Shown here: one piece after another, positions 12,450-25,269 of the stretch | How the letters are laid out: the number at the start of each line of letters is the position of its first letter | Numbering within the stretch: the first letter of the stretch is position 1 | Assembly (NCBI GenBank): GCA_003864495.1 | Contig: ML133488.1 | Span: 2,549,193 to 2,613,192, forward strand | Reading direction: 5' to 3' | Source of the DNA: Nemopilema nomurai | Lineage: Eukaryota > Cnidaria > Scyphozoa > Rhizostomeae > Rhizostomatidae | Length of the DNA stretch: 64,000 nucleotides | Made by a program: the position numbers and the translations under genes | Notes under the pieces: generated by a model | The model's database searches: none | What the model was told of the DNA's origin: nothing | The model's input: the letters and a program-made list of their open reading frames with translations, nothing else

Positions 12450-15400
12450 ATGACGTCAACAATTGATGAAGATGCTTCGATTAACTTCACGGCCAGAGAC
12501 TACCAGATCGAAATCTTTGAAGAGGCTTGTCGCAAAAATGTCGTTGTCTGTTTGGGTACAGGTACTGGGAAGACATTCATCAGCGTGTTGCTAATCAAAG
12601 AATTGGCTGATCAGATCAAAGGAACATTGCGTGGTGGTGGCAAAAGGACATTCTTTCTTGTTACTACTGGTAAGTTAGCAAGAGAAAAAGTGCACAATCT
12701 TTCGACGAGTTACTTTTGGAGTTAGTCGTGCTCGGAAATACCCAATGAAAGTTGAAGAGAATTGAGGCATATTAAAATGGCTCCAAGCCAACAAGCTCGA
12801 ACTGTCGATCAAATAATAAGAACCAATAAGAAGTATCCATCTACCATTTCACGTGGTCACTCCCACTGTCGATTGCACGTGATATGCCTTTGAATCTACT
12901 TCACGTGCACAGTTACAATGTGACTACACTGCGCAGGCTCTGTACTGTCTATTATTATAAAGTGCTTGATCTATGCTTCTATTCCCTTTAATTAAAGAGC
13001 CCGATTGATTAACAATAGGCAAGCATATTTGAAGGGAGAGACGAAGGAAAAACATCTCAATCTGCTAGATAAAACCCAAATAATGTTAGTGTGTTTTTAT
13101 GTCGTTGATCAGATTCCCATTAAGATACCTCCTTGTGCGAACGGTCATCCCAGTTGTGAAAATTGGCTGTGAGAAAATCAACAGTTTAGAAAATGGAGAA
13201 ACTGGGTATGAGTTAATGGATTGGCAATTGTGCTCCAAAAAGTTCTTCGTTGTGGTTGCCGTTTAAATAAGAGCCCAACAAGTTTAACAGAAAATTTTTT
13301 AAGTGTTCAAGTGAATACTAAAATCTGGAATCTTCTTTTAACGAAAATGTTTCTAGCACTTGGTGTAAGGGGTGTTGCTCATATGTTAATATGCTTGTTT
13401 AGAAAAATTTGGTGCTTGTTAGGATATTGTGGTTCCAATAATTTCCTTAAACCATAGCATATTTGCGCTCGCAAAGTGGTTCAACACAGCAAATTTTTCA
13501 ACATAGACACATATAGATAAAGGCACAAGGAGAAAGCTCATTTATCTTGCAGGAAGTTTTGCGCCAGATACTTAGGTCCCCAGAAGGAACAGAATGCTTT
13601 CCAATTGTAAAAGAGACTTCGTGGTCATGGGCTTGGGGAGGTAGAAGAGGGAAAGCACATGTAACGTTCAATGAATGGTTGGTCGGGTTCTTCTTATGAT
13701 GGTGAAGAGACAGTTCGACGCGATGGGGCTATTCCACTGGGCCTAAGCCCCGAATAAGTAGAACACGAGAGAGACTCTATTCTGATGTTGCCTTTATTCG
13801 TTCAACAGCAAGACTAACGCTAAAGTGAACAGCGCACACACATAACATGAACGGAAGGTAATTAAGAGAACAATACGAACGTCACAATACATGTTGACAG
13901 ACAAACACACTGCCATTAGAAAGGCGTTTACTAACACAACAGGACTCAACAGCACATGTGACTATAACACGCAACTGAGATATTACGAAACATATCACAC
14001 ACTAAAGCCAACCGTTACACACAATAACAATCTAATAGGAAAAGAAATTTTGCCCAATTGGCAGTATGTTAAATGCCTTAGAAAGCTTAGTTTTATCAAT
14101 AGAAGGACGCAGAATACTTATGCTTACTAGTCAACGTTCACGTATGAGTGAAGTCGACTTTAAATTCAGGCGATTTTGGTAGTTGAACCGTATTAGCTGG
14201 CAATCTTGTTTTAATTAACATGCAGCTCTCAGGAGGACAGAAAGTATGACTAGCCACGGGCTGGAACGAGGAGAGTTTCAAAACAATCATGTGAACAAAA
14301 GTCTATTATTGAACCTGTACGAGCACTGTGAAACACTTTTAAAGGGCGAAACGTGTCAGAGCTACGTTGCCCTCGCTGGTATATGACTCGTCTTTTTTAA
14401 GAGAGAAGATAACAGTCCTTTTTTGCAGTCCCTTTGGTTCATCAGCAAAGCAAGGCAATAGAGAACCGGACATTCCTAAAAGTTGGGAAGTACACAGGAG
14501 ACATGGGCGTCGACTTCTGGGACAAGGATGACTGGAGGAAGGAGTTTGACAATCACGATGTTCTGGTGATGACACATCAGATATTGTTGAATATGCTTCT
14601 GCATAATTATTTGCTACCATCAAATATAAATTTGTTGGTACTTGACGAGTGCCATCATACAGGTAAGAATCATCCTTATGCTCAGATAATGAAGCGAATC
14701 GAAAACTTCAGCACAAAGCCACGGGTCATGGGTCTAACGGCTTCTATCATAAACGAGAAGGTGACGAAGAGAGGCGTCTTTCTTCGACAGCACCTCGAGG
14801 AGAGGATGAGAGAGATGGAGATCCGTCTAAGAGCAGTTTGCTTCACATGTGCCGACCAATCTACCACTCTTCAGTATGCAGCCAAGCCGAAAGAAGACGT
14901 TATAGGGTATCAAGATGCCAAAATAAACAGTGCTGATTTCGCTAAGATGCACGAGGAAATTTCAAACAATCTTCAGTTTAAAGGAGGTCAGTTCGCACAA
15001 ATATTGTGTTGTGTCATCTCGTCGCGATATGTGGCGCTTTGTACTACTACCTCTGCTGCAGCTCGCCTTCTCGTCCTACTTTTGGTTGCTCTTTTTCTTC
15101 AGTTCAGTTAATAGACATTTACATAGAGACATCAGTTGTCACTAGCTGGTATATTTTCTCTTTCTATAGAGAAACCACAAGACAAGAGAGAGGGGGATGC
15201 CTATAAAAAATGTGAAAATGCCCTCAGAGACCTTCTCGATATTCTAAACCATCTAGGAAGTTGGTGCACATACAAGGCTGCATTCGTGATCAAGAGAAAT
15301 TTAGGTATGTATTGCGGCCGTACCTTGTCTTAGAGGCAATCTTGGAAAAGTAGTGTGTGTAAAAAGAACTTGAAAGCAATTTAGCTTGGAGCATTAATTT

Positions 15401-18400
15401 CCCATGTAGCTCAAACACTTAGAGAAGTAAATACCCCCGCATGCTGCTATATTGACAAATTTACATATTACTTGATTAGTGTGATAATACTTAGATAATA
15501 TCCACTGGGAAATGTGGCCAGGTAAGATCAATGGTGGCCACCTGTCCGGCGTTTATGGGTTGAAAAGTGATTGGGCCTTATTCAGTTCCAGCAGAAGCGG
15601 AGAGGGGATATCAGTAAGCTCCGGTACCTGTCAAGTTGATTGTTTTGGGGACGTTTCTTTTGCACAACTACTTGTTATTTGTTACGCAGTAGAATTAACC
15701 AATGTCAAATCCGCTACTAACACTTGTTTTTTGAAAAAGAAGTTATTTCTAGATGGTCGGGTGATTAATATTGACCTTCTAAGCGCAAATCTATTATACC
15801 TTCTAGAACAAGAAATCGGTGACTCTTGTGCTTCTAGACTAGGATGGCTTGAGCATGCAGCCGAGGTTGCTCGGATTGTAATTAGAATATTCGAGGAGTT
15901 TGCCGTATCCCAGTTTGGTAGGATTGAAGACATTTTACTCATGGAGCCATTGGTATCTCCCAAAGCCTTGAAATTAATGGAACTTCTGGCTAAACAAAAG
16001 AAAGGTAGGTGCAGGAAGCTACCAGCCAACATCAACATGCTATATAACGTGAGACTAGAGATATTAAGACTGAAATGCCAGTCGATTTTTGTCGTCAGTT
16101 ACTCTGCATCGTCAATAACGTAATTTTCCTGCTGGTTCAAACAATGAGCGATATAAATTGAAAAATTTGTAGTGGAATAATGTCGTCTTCTATTCATCTT
16201 AACACATTAGTCATTCTGCACTGCGAATTTTCTAGATCTCTGTGCCATCGTGTTTGTGCAAAAGAGGATCACGGCTCACGTGCTGAGTGAGCTCATCAAA
16301 GAATTGGCGGCCTGCTACCCACACTATGATGGTATCAATAGCGACTTCGTGTACGGGCACAACTTTCTGGGGCTGCTTGGCCAAAGGGAACTATGCTCGA
16401 TGACCTCTAAAAACCAGGAAAAAATCTTGAGTAGATTTCGAAGCTTGGAGTTCAATGTGCTTGTTACTACAAGTGTTGTGGAGGAGGGGCTGGATGTTCG
16501 CAAGTGTAATCTTGTGGTTAGATTTGATGGCCTTTCGAATTATAGAGAATATGTGCAATCAAAAGGCAGGGCAAGGGCACGCGAATCGAAGTTTGTCGTC
16601 ATGTCGAGGGAAGAGGATATCAGCATCACTGAAAATGAGCTCGAGGTGATATTACCAAAGCGACCCATTTTTACATTTTGCTACCAAAATTTAGCCGATT
16701 GATTCAAGTCATAGAGAACCATAGTAATCATCAAATGCTCCCTCTTCCTATTTCATTTGCCTTTGCAGAATGGCAAACAGAAGCCTTGTATTAAATCACT
16801 TTGAATCAAATGTACCGAGTCCTTACTAATGGCTAAAAGACAGTCGAAAATATGGTGTTGCAGTCAGATTATCAACAAAATCTTAGCTTTGTGAAATAAG
16901 CAACTCCTTGGTGCATTCTTGGAGCAGTCGCCCCCTCCTTAAAAATTTTCAAAGTAGGGTTTCTGAGAAGGACGTCTGAAGTCAAGATAATAGTCACAGA
17001 AAACTCTACACATCTGCCCTCCCTATTAAAAATGTCATGATTACAACCTTAGTATTGTCTTTGAGCTCATTGACAATCTTTCCAAATGAGTAAATTTCAG
17101 CATTTCTTCTGAACCTTTCTTTTATTTTTAATTTGCAGGGAATGAGAGAAATTGAGCAAATTTTGATCGAGAAAAGTCGAGGTCGGGAGATACCCACTGA
17201 AGACGAAATCGAAGAACATAAAGAAGCAGAGATGCTAATCGAGCCTTTCCGAGTAAGCGAGGCGGAGGGTGCAGCAGAAATAAACATGAACAATGCGATG
17301 GGTTTGTTGCATATGTGAGTAATGAAATCATCGTACTCATTGCAAAAGCAACTTCTCTCGTCAGTCTTACATTTGGAAGTTATGCATTGGCTTGGCATTG
17401 ATTAGAAAAGTCCATTTTGCAAATTCACAACTATAGGACGAGAACAGCTACTACATTTTGCAGTTACATTCCTCTGCAAGATGCAACATCATCTCTTTGG
17501 GCCTAGATAGCTTCCACAACATTATTTTATTGTTAAATCGATTTTCTTTGGCTCGATAGCAGGATTTAGTGCTTGCTTAGCACACTTGAAACGAAGCAAG
17601 ACTTATTTTGCTCTTGTGGTCGATCTTGCAGAAATCTTCGACAATTTACCCAAGTTGATGATTCCTTTATTTCCTTGCTTGCTTGCAAGCCCAAAGTCCT
17701 TTAATGCTAAAGGCTGCTCGATATTCTCGTTTTGCCACTGCCTGGGGACTGGTTGCATGTTGCACATGGAGATGGATAGGAGCCTTTGAATCACAGGTGC
17801 TCCTCATCACGAGTGTCAAAATGCCTTTGATGTCTATAGTGACATTCACGAGTGTCTATCACACAATTCCGGCATTTTGCTCCCATTTTACGTCTAGATG
17901 TCCTCAATATAGGTCTTTTTCCAGGTATTGTTCAAAGCTTCCAGCAGGACAATACACATCTCTGATGCCTATTTTCAAACTGAAAAAGCACCCAAAATAT
18001 GGCGAAACCATGGCGATTGTGAGTTTGCCAATAAACTGCCCTGTGAAGGTGCAAATCGAGGTAAACACAGCTGCTGCATTTTAGTTGGGTTTGATAACAA
18101 AACATAATCGATGCATAAAACTTGGCTAGATGCCCATTTTAAGTGCTATGGAGTCTTCTTACTACAATGTATTTCAATTTAATAAATGCATTTCGCTGTG
18201 CAAAAATTTCGTGGTACAAAATTATTTTTCTACTTATTCTTGAATATTGTGAAATATTTTTTGTTATTTACCAGGCTTTTGCAAGAGCAGACATTGTTAA
18301 TAATTGGTATTTACGCATTAATATGTCCTTTTCGAATGATGATTGTATAATAATTCAATGAAGGTAAAAGAAAAACTTGTTTAAATGATGCAAAGCTATC

Positions 18401-21400
18401 AAATTACCACGTCATCACGTTATAAAGTTATTAATTTACCTGATGACGTCATAAAAATATACATTTACAGCTCAACGTCGTGATGTGAGTGAACACTGCA
18501 AATTAGCACTAATTGAAAACAGCAAGTTGAGATATAATTACAATGAGAATTGCACTTTTATGATGTTACAATTCAAATATCATGTAATCCCTCTCTCTGG
18601 CTTACACACGATTGCAATGATAATCGATTATAAGCGTTTTTGGTAGGGAGACTGGCTTCCATCAAAGAAGCTAGCAAAGATCTCTGCAGCCAAAGAAGCC
18701 TGCGTTCGCCTTTGGAAAGAAAAAGAGCTAGACGATCATTTTGTCCCAGTGAAACGATGTTACGATTCGGATGACACTGATGACGAAGATGACAAAAGCG
18801 GTTGTCCTGGGGATGTACAACAGAAGTTTCCATTCAATTATGCCAGAAAGGTTTACTTGTCTTTACCTGAAATTTTTTGCCTGTAGTTAAAAAGCTTGCT
18901 AATAGGTTCTCTTGAAAACCTAATGCAACCATAGTGTTTCTGCGCGTGTTCTAACTTGAAGGCTTCGAAATTTGTCCCATCGTTCAGAAGGAAAGGAAAG
19001 ACCTCCAATGCATCTTAGGCAATCGAAATAAAAATTGTAATAGAGAGGGTAGACAACTGTGGACCCCATTGCCAATGCCACCTTTCTGTTTGCCATCAGG
19101 CGAAAGGTCGGTTTTTTCGATGTAATCAAAAGCCTTAGACGTTCAGAAATTTATCCCATATGAGCTAAAGCCCTGAGACGACAGTTTAAGAAGCAAACAA
19201 TTTCCAGTTAAAGGGTTTTCGATTTTTTATAATGAAAAGCCTGCAACCAGAAAAGCAAAGTTTGAGTGTTTAAAGCAGAAGGCATTGAGAATACAATGGC
19301 ATCACAACACTTGGTTACACGAATTCGAAATTCAGAAATTGGTAATCAATAAAGAAAAATGTTTATTCATGGAAAATGTTTTCTTTTAGATTCCAGATTG
19401 TCTTGCTTTTGAAGGAGCGTTTCCCGCGTCTGGCTTGCATCTCTATGCCCTGGAGATGATTCTTGAGAAACCGAAAGCGGGCAAAGAGGACTTGCGGAAG
19501 ATCTGGTTCCATGAAAATCGACGCACTTTTGGTTTACTCACTGCTAAGCCCTTGCCAAAGGTTTTGAACCTTTCCTCTTATTCATCTTCAACAGATGCAA
19601 TTGAAAATTTTATGATTTGCGAATACTGATATTAACATGGAAAAGTGCCATATTATTCCTAGCAAGAGTGCATACCGTAAATCCTCGAATTGGCCCCCCT
19701 CTCGAAAAAGCCCCCCCTCGAATAAGCCCCCACCCTAGAACAACAAATTTTCAATAAGCCCCCCCCCCTCGACTAAGCCCCTCCCCTCGGTTTGTTGATT
19801 TTTGACTCCTGAGGTTGCCTTTGGCACTTTAGTGAATTAACACAAAAATTTATATTTTTGTTTATATTTTATCTTTTTATGTGGCATGTTTCAAGAAATT
19901 TTATAAGCTCCCCCCTCGAATAAGCCCCCCCTCGAATAAGCCCCCATCCAAAAATATCAAAAATTAATAAGCCCCCAGGGGGCTAATTCGACGATATACG
20001 GTAATGTGAAATTTAGTTTAAACGGGGTATAAATGTCTATGAAAGTGTCATTGTCGTTCTAAGTTTTAGGGGGTGCCTTTGTGGAAAGAATTGGGTGACT
20101 GTGCGATGAGATTAGAATGCATACATTTGATAGTCATGTACAAACATACATACATGCAAAAAAATTGGCACTGCATAATGCCTTGTTAGCACTCAACGCC
20201 TCAACGAAAGCTGCAAAATTCTACTGTTTAGCATAGCTCCTAATAATTCGTCCAGGAAATTCAAGAATACGCCCTGCAATTCCATCTTAACAGGTATCAA
20301 CTTGGGGATCGGCTGCGTGTTGAAAAATATGCTTCTTGAGAGCTTGTTGATGAGCGGTAAAATTGCAAAGTTCTAGAAAAACATTCCAATTTTATATAGA
20401 CAGATAGAAGACAAGAAGCACCTAGATTGTAGTGGCTGGTACTACGTTTAGGTCTAATCTTACTTCTTATCTTCAAATCTTTAGGTGCCTTGCTTTCCGC
20501 TGTTTACAAATGCAGGACAGATAAGAGTGCGTGTGGTACCACGGCATGCAAATGTCAGTTTGAGTTTCGATGAGTTTGAATCAGCCAAGAACTTTCATGG
20601 GTCGATAATAAGGCAGTATGCCGGTGATTTCGCAAGTGGAAGAAGCTTTTCTATGGAGAATTCCAAGTCAAAAGCGTTGCTTATTGTTCTTCATTGCAAT
20701 GGCCATTCTGAAGTTAAAAAGACGAAGCAATTGGTTGAATGGAAGTTCATGACCATGGTATCAGACAACAAATTTTATTCAGCCAAAGAGGGGGACCTGA
20801 GTGACGCTGTGATCCGCAAGACATATCTTGAAGGCAGGAAGGGTCTTTTTTATGTATCGGAAGTAAGACATGATAAATCAGTTACGGACCAGATTGGAGT
20901 TGGCAAGGAATCATTTGAAGAGTATTATAGGGTTAAGTACGGGAGAGTAATTCGCAAGCAGCAACCACTATTACAGTCTATTCGTGCAAGTCAAAGAATC
21001 AATTACACAACTCCCAGACACACAGGTAAAGGTCTGCAGCAAGAACCAGCCAGTAGATCTGTGGAGTTCCTCATACCGGAGTTGTGCGAACGTTTGAGGA
21101 CTCCTGCTAGCTTCCATTGCCAATCAGTATGCCTGCCTTCACTTCTATTCAGGCTTGAAACAATCCTTTCAGCCGACGAACTACGGGAACAAATGACTCG
21201 AGACATATTTCCATCGCATTTGAATTGCAGCTACGTTGCTGCCAAAATGGAGAATTCCTTTGATGATATCATGAGAAAGCAAGGAACAGAAGGTGATGGG
21301 GCTCACAACAATGTGGTCTCTTTAAGGCTTGATAATGCGCACGAAAATATCAAGAAGTTATTAAAGGGAAGAAATCACAACAGCAACAAATGCATCAAAT

Positions 21401-24400
21401 TGGAAGTCATTCTCCAGTCACTGACAACAGCGAAAGCAAATTCTGGCTTTGACTTGGAAAGACTGGAAACTCTCGGTGATTCTTTCCTTAAAGTTGCAAC
21501 ATCAATCTTTCTGTTCTACAAATACCCTATGAAGCACGAAGGACGGCTGACAGAGAAACGCATTCGCCTCGTCAGCAACAAGAAGCTTTTGAAAGTTGCA
21601 CAGAGCAAAGGTTTACAGAACATCATCTGCAACACTTCGTTTGGCAATAAGCTAACCAATAAAGATGAGGACATCGTACGTGACCAAGCTAAGAATCTTT
21701 GGCTGCCCCCAATGTTTGAGCAGGTGCAGTTTAGTTTTTGCTTGTAGTTTTTCTTGAATGTTATTTTTGAAGCTTAGCAATCTCTGCCTGCATTCAGCCA
21801 TTGTAGAAAAAATTATCTTAGAAGGCACATGGACAGCTGGAGGAGTTCGAAACAAAGTAAGGACAGCTGGAACTTTAAAATTGACCTGCTTGAAGTGGGA
21901 ACACTGAGTTCTTTTAAAAGCTATCTATGGAAGAAAATTCTCGATTCTGCTCTATATATTTATCTGTTACAAAATCTAAATAAGGTTACTCTTGTGCAAC
22001 TCATTTATTTGCCAGATGTCTGTAAAACGAAATAATCTTGCTCACGACCTGCGATTCGAACAATTTTTTTGTTACAGGATGTGAGCCAATCTGGACAGGA
22101 AGAACAATTTCCCGAAGCTCCAAGTCACGTTGTTAGGGACAAGTCACTAGCAGACTCGGTTGAAGCTCTAATTGGGGCATTTTTGGAGCACGATGGAGTT
22201 TTTGGTGCCTTAAGAGTGATGCGGTGGTTTGGCATTGACTGTTTTTGCCAGTCCTTGGAAGCAATACCTCGCAATACGGAAGCAATACCTCTGTCGCAGA
22301 GAAGTGCCTATGCTGATTTCGACCTGCCAAAACCGGCGCTTTACGAAGACAATAAGGAGAACCGGGACTTTGTGCTGCAACAATACAGGGCAAAGAGACT
22401 CTATGTTGTAGAAAAGACCATCGATTATGAGTTCAAAGACAAGTCGTTCTTGGTCCAAGCCTTTACGCACATGTCCTATCACCTGAACCAGGTGACAGGC
22501 TGCTATCAAAGGCTGGAATTCCTTGGTGATGCTGTACTAGACTTTGCCGTTATCATGCACCTATGCTCGACCAACGATGATCTAGATCCAAGCAGTTTAA
22601 CAAACATCAAGTCGGCGTTGGTGAATAACAACACTTTGGCTCTGCTCACCCTCAAACGGCGTCTTCACAAAGGCCTGATGGTGTTCGAATCGAAGCTGGA
22701 TACAGTATTGGCCAGGTTCTGTGAACTCGCTGACGATGAAATAGACGGGAAGTTCAAGGTGCCTGACTTTTTCGTTTCATATTCATTTGAGCCTTCTTCG
22801 TGCTCACTTGCAAGTGAAATTATTTCTGCTTTAGTTCGCACGCTATGCACTTCAAGAATTCGCCATTAAGGAAAAGATTAGTTGGGTCTATATCGGGGTT
22901 GTATCCTTGAAACTGGACATTCATTGAAGGGGAAACTGTTAAAGGATTATAGGTATAGGCAATTGGGCAAATTCGCCAATTGACCTTATTACAATTAATA
23001 GTCTTTTTCAGTTAGATTGTTGTGATAAGATGACAATGTAAGCCTTACTTGTATCAACAATAAACAATAAATTTTGATACTGCATTAAGAGTCATTTTTG
23101 TAACACCAAAGGAGGTGAAATCACATTAGCGAATGAAGGATGAAATTTTGTGTATTTTCTGGTCCCTATCAATCAATGCCACATAAACATGACAACTTCA
23201 CGTTTACATCAAACGAGATACTACTGTGGTCAAAGAATATCCCTTTGTCATTCGCCATGAGCCTATGTGCCAGCCATTGTCCTTTCTTCAATCGACAGCT
23301 ATGTTCTAACCGGAACCCGAATCCCTTTGAGCCAATTTACAAAAGAAAAGGTGTTACTCACTACAGATGCGTGACCTCACAGCATCTAGAATCACGTTGT
23401 GCTCCAAGTGAAATTCCCTAGCAAAGTGGTCTTCCTTAATCTCTGCTTCTTTTTGAATTACTTCTTTCAACTTCCAATCAATTTAGATGTTTTCATTGGC
23501 AATAATTCACTATGATGTTTTTCTTCAACAAGAACCCGTTCAACAAGAATCCAGATGAGGGGTACCTAGCGCCCAAAGTTCTCGGAGACATCTTTGAATC
23601 TTTGGCGGGAGCAGTATTCCTTGACTGTGGCCTTGACTTCCTGCAATTTTGGAGCGTTTTTTACCGGATCCTGAAGCCACTGATCGGTGAGTCTACTTGA
23701 CTGTCCAGCATTTTTGCAACATTTCGATTTAGCTTTTGATAGGATATGAAGGTGCAGATATTTGCTACTGAAGACTGATGATGTCACGGAAACGAAAGGG
23801 CCTAGTTGACAGTCTAATGTGGATTTTCTACTATGGTCACTGTTTTGCGTTGATTAAATCTAATGCTTGTCTACCTATTCCCAGGGGGGCTCAAGTTTCG
23901 AAGTATGCGCCTATGCCTGATAATATAATATACGTACTTCTGTTAGGATACAAATTAAGGAGCAAATATATATACGATTATTTTCTTACTTTGTATCACG
24001 ATTATCATTGATCGTGGTAGGTTTTCATTGTCTGTTTGTTTTCTTCTAGATGAATATGTTGCAAATGTTCCTTTGAATCCTGTAAGAATGATTATGGAGA
24101 AGTACCCAAAAGCAACGTGCCGGTTTGTACATCTTAATGAACTGGTTACTTTAAATGATTCTCCAGATCCCGTGGGCGGATTTTCCTTCAATGGCACCTG
24201 GCGGTGTTTTCTTCAGAGCTTGGTTAAAAGTGTAGCAAGAAATTCCAAAATTTTACAAGAAAGAGAAATTTTTTCTCCTTCAAAAATTTCTTATTCAAGG
24301 CACTGAACAACTTTGTTTGGGACTACAAGGAAAGAACAACATAGGATGCAAGCTAACGACCCATTAAACCCCGGTGGTTAGGAAAGAGAAGGTTTTTGGC

Positions 24401-24805
24401 GAGGACTCGCTTTGATTCAACAACGTCCAATCCTTTTAAAATTCTCGCATTTCCGTCCATGTAGTCTTTTTTTAACTTCACAGTTCTTCTGTCGATTTGA
24501 AAGAGCCTCAACGCTGTCGCCACTGTATTGCTTGATAAATCACTAGCCACCTCAATGATATCCTGAACTTTCAAATGTCGCTATTACATTTCATCTTCAA
24601 TCTAATCTATTACAGAGATATTTTCATATACATTATACTGCACTTAATTTGTCTTAATTCTTATTCATTTCACAGTTTTGAAACTATTGAGAAAGGCAAA
24701 TGCAAGTGTTTTTGGAAAGTAGATGGCAAAGAGTTTTCTGGAGTCGGATACAATAAGAAGATGGCCAAGGCAGCAGCGGCTCAGAAAGCCATTTTGGGGA
24801 ACTGA
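12450..24805 (+). CDS. DICER1: Dicer endoribonuclease, 14 coding exons, complete
   Basis: Cuts double-stranded RNA and hairpin precursors into siRNA/miRNA-sized products. Exons inferred from GT-AG sites and homology: 12450-12669, 14429-14986, 15170-15304, 15753-16004, 16236-16645, 17139-17314, 17925-18060, 18647-18850, 19390-19560, 20485-21723, 22078-22758, 23533-23686, 24050-24203, 24676-24805. They sum to 4620 nt, 1539 aa, with every splice phase compatible. Visible in order: Walker A CLGTGTGKTF (res 34-43); DECH box (146-149) and GLTAS motif; helicase motif VI QSKGRARA (496-503); DUF283 dimerisation region (about 570-660); platform/PAZ in the large exon (from 755); RNase IIIa ERLETLGDSFLK (1079-1090) with DKSLADSVEALIGAF (1188-1202); RNase IIIb QRLEFLGDAVLDF (1311-1323) with GDIFESLAGAVF; C-terminal dsRBD (about 1450-1537). 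The acidic residues of both RNase III centres are present, so it should be active. The start ATG lies just after a plausible 5'UTR acceptor and precedes the conserved helicase start. Weakest calls are the start of exon 4 and the donors of exons 11 (AAG|gtgcct) and 13 (CG|gtgttt). Many invertebrates have more than one Dicer; which paralogue this is cannot be told here. Confidence 0.95.
12850..12907. promoter_or_regulatory. Three evenly spaced CACGTG E-boxes in Dicer intron 1
   Basis: Perfect CACGTG palindromes at 12850, 12876 and 12902, exactly 26 bp apart. CACGTG binds bHLH-ZIP factors (Myc/Max, USF, MITF/TFE types). The sequence between them is not repeated. Confidence 0.4.
18409..18451. promoter_or_regulatory. 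Inverted pair with a CRE palindrome in Dicer intron 7
   Basis: ACGTCATCA (18409-18417) and TGATGACGT (18441-18449) are exact inverted copies with a 23-bp AT-rich spacer. The right arm extends to a full CRE, TGACGTCA (18444-18451), a CREB/ATF site. Confidence 0.35.
19673..20003. mobile_element. MITE-like element with C-run terminal repeats, in Dicer intron 9
   Basis: The ends are imperfect inverted repeats: 19674 reads ACCGTAAATCCTCGAATTGG followed by CCCCC, and the right end, reversed, reads ACCGTATATCGTCGAATTAG followed by CCCCC (22 of 25 match). Both ends abut TA, consistent with a TA target duplication. The inside is built from repeated 'AATAAGCCCCC' phrases on both sides of an AT-rich core with GTGGCATGTTTCA. 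A second copy starts at 63770. No coding capacity, so it would be non-autonomous; the TA ends suggest a Tc1/mariner-type helper, which is inference. Confidence 0.7.
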
Positions 24806-24995
24806 CATTCCCATTCAAGCTGCAATTTTTGTAATTTTGGAATATTTTGATTCTTAGGATCATTTGCGTGCACAGTGGTATCCAACCATACCGGATTATA
24901 TTTAGCACAAGAGCTATCCCTGTAAAAATCCTAAGGAATGTGTCATAATGTAAAATTCTTGGCTTTGCCACTATCAACTTGGTGAAGTTCTACTG

Positions 24996-25265
24996 TTGTT
25001 AGATGCTCGCAGATTAAACATTAGAGACCTTTCTGTAGATTACGCAGTAAACAGAACACTCGAACCTAACACAATCCCTCTTTTAGGCAAGCCGAAGCTC
25101 CCTAGAAAACTACCAACAATTTTTACAATTGCAGAGACAGAAAAAATATTGATTTTTTTTCTGAGAAATTTTACTTTTGATTCTATTAAAAATCCTTCTT
25201 TAAAGAATTATTCCCAGGATTGTTCTCTGGGAAGATGGTTGACTTTCTCATGTCTAAAGATATGA
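24996..25265 (+). other. Unrecognised 89-codon ORF downstream of Dicer
   Basis: Open frame 190 bp after the Dicer stop, with a protein-like composition (contains NRTLEPNTIPLLGKPKLPRK). No splice sites, domain or relatives that I recognise. The following 400 bp look like decayed coding sequence with stops in every frame, so this may be a remnant of an unidentified element. Confidence 0.2.
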
Positions 25266-25269
25266 ATTA

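Noticed and set aside
13891..14130. Plus-strand ORF in Dicer intron 1
   Set aside because: Thr/Asn-rich chance frame, no homology recognised, not bounded by splice sites in Dicer phase.
14339..14623. Minus-strand ORF over Dicer exon 2
   Set aside because: Antisense shadow of the helicase exon; no domain.
24353..24574. 73-codon minus-strand ORF in Dicer intron 13
   Set aside because: Protein-like in composition but no domain, no splice context and no partner; not enough to call.
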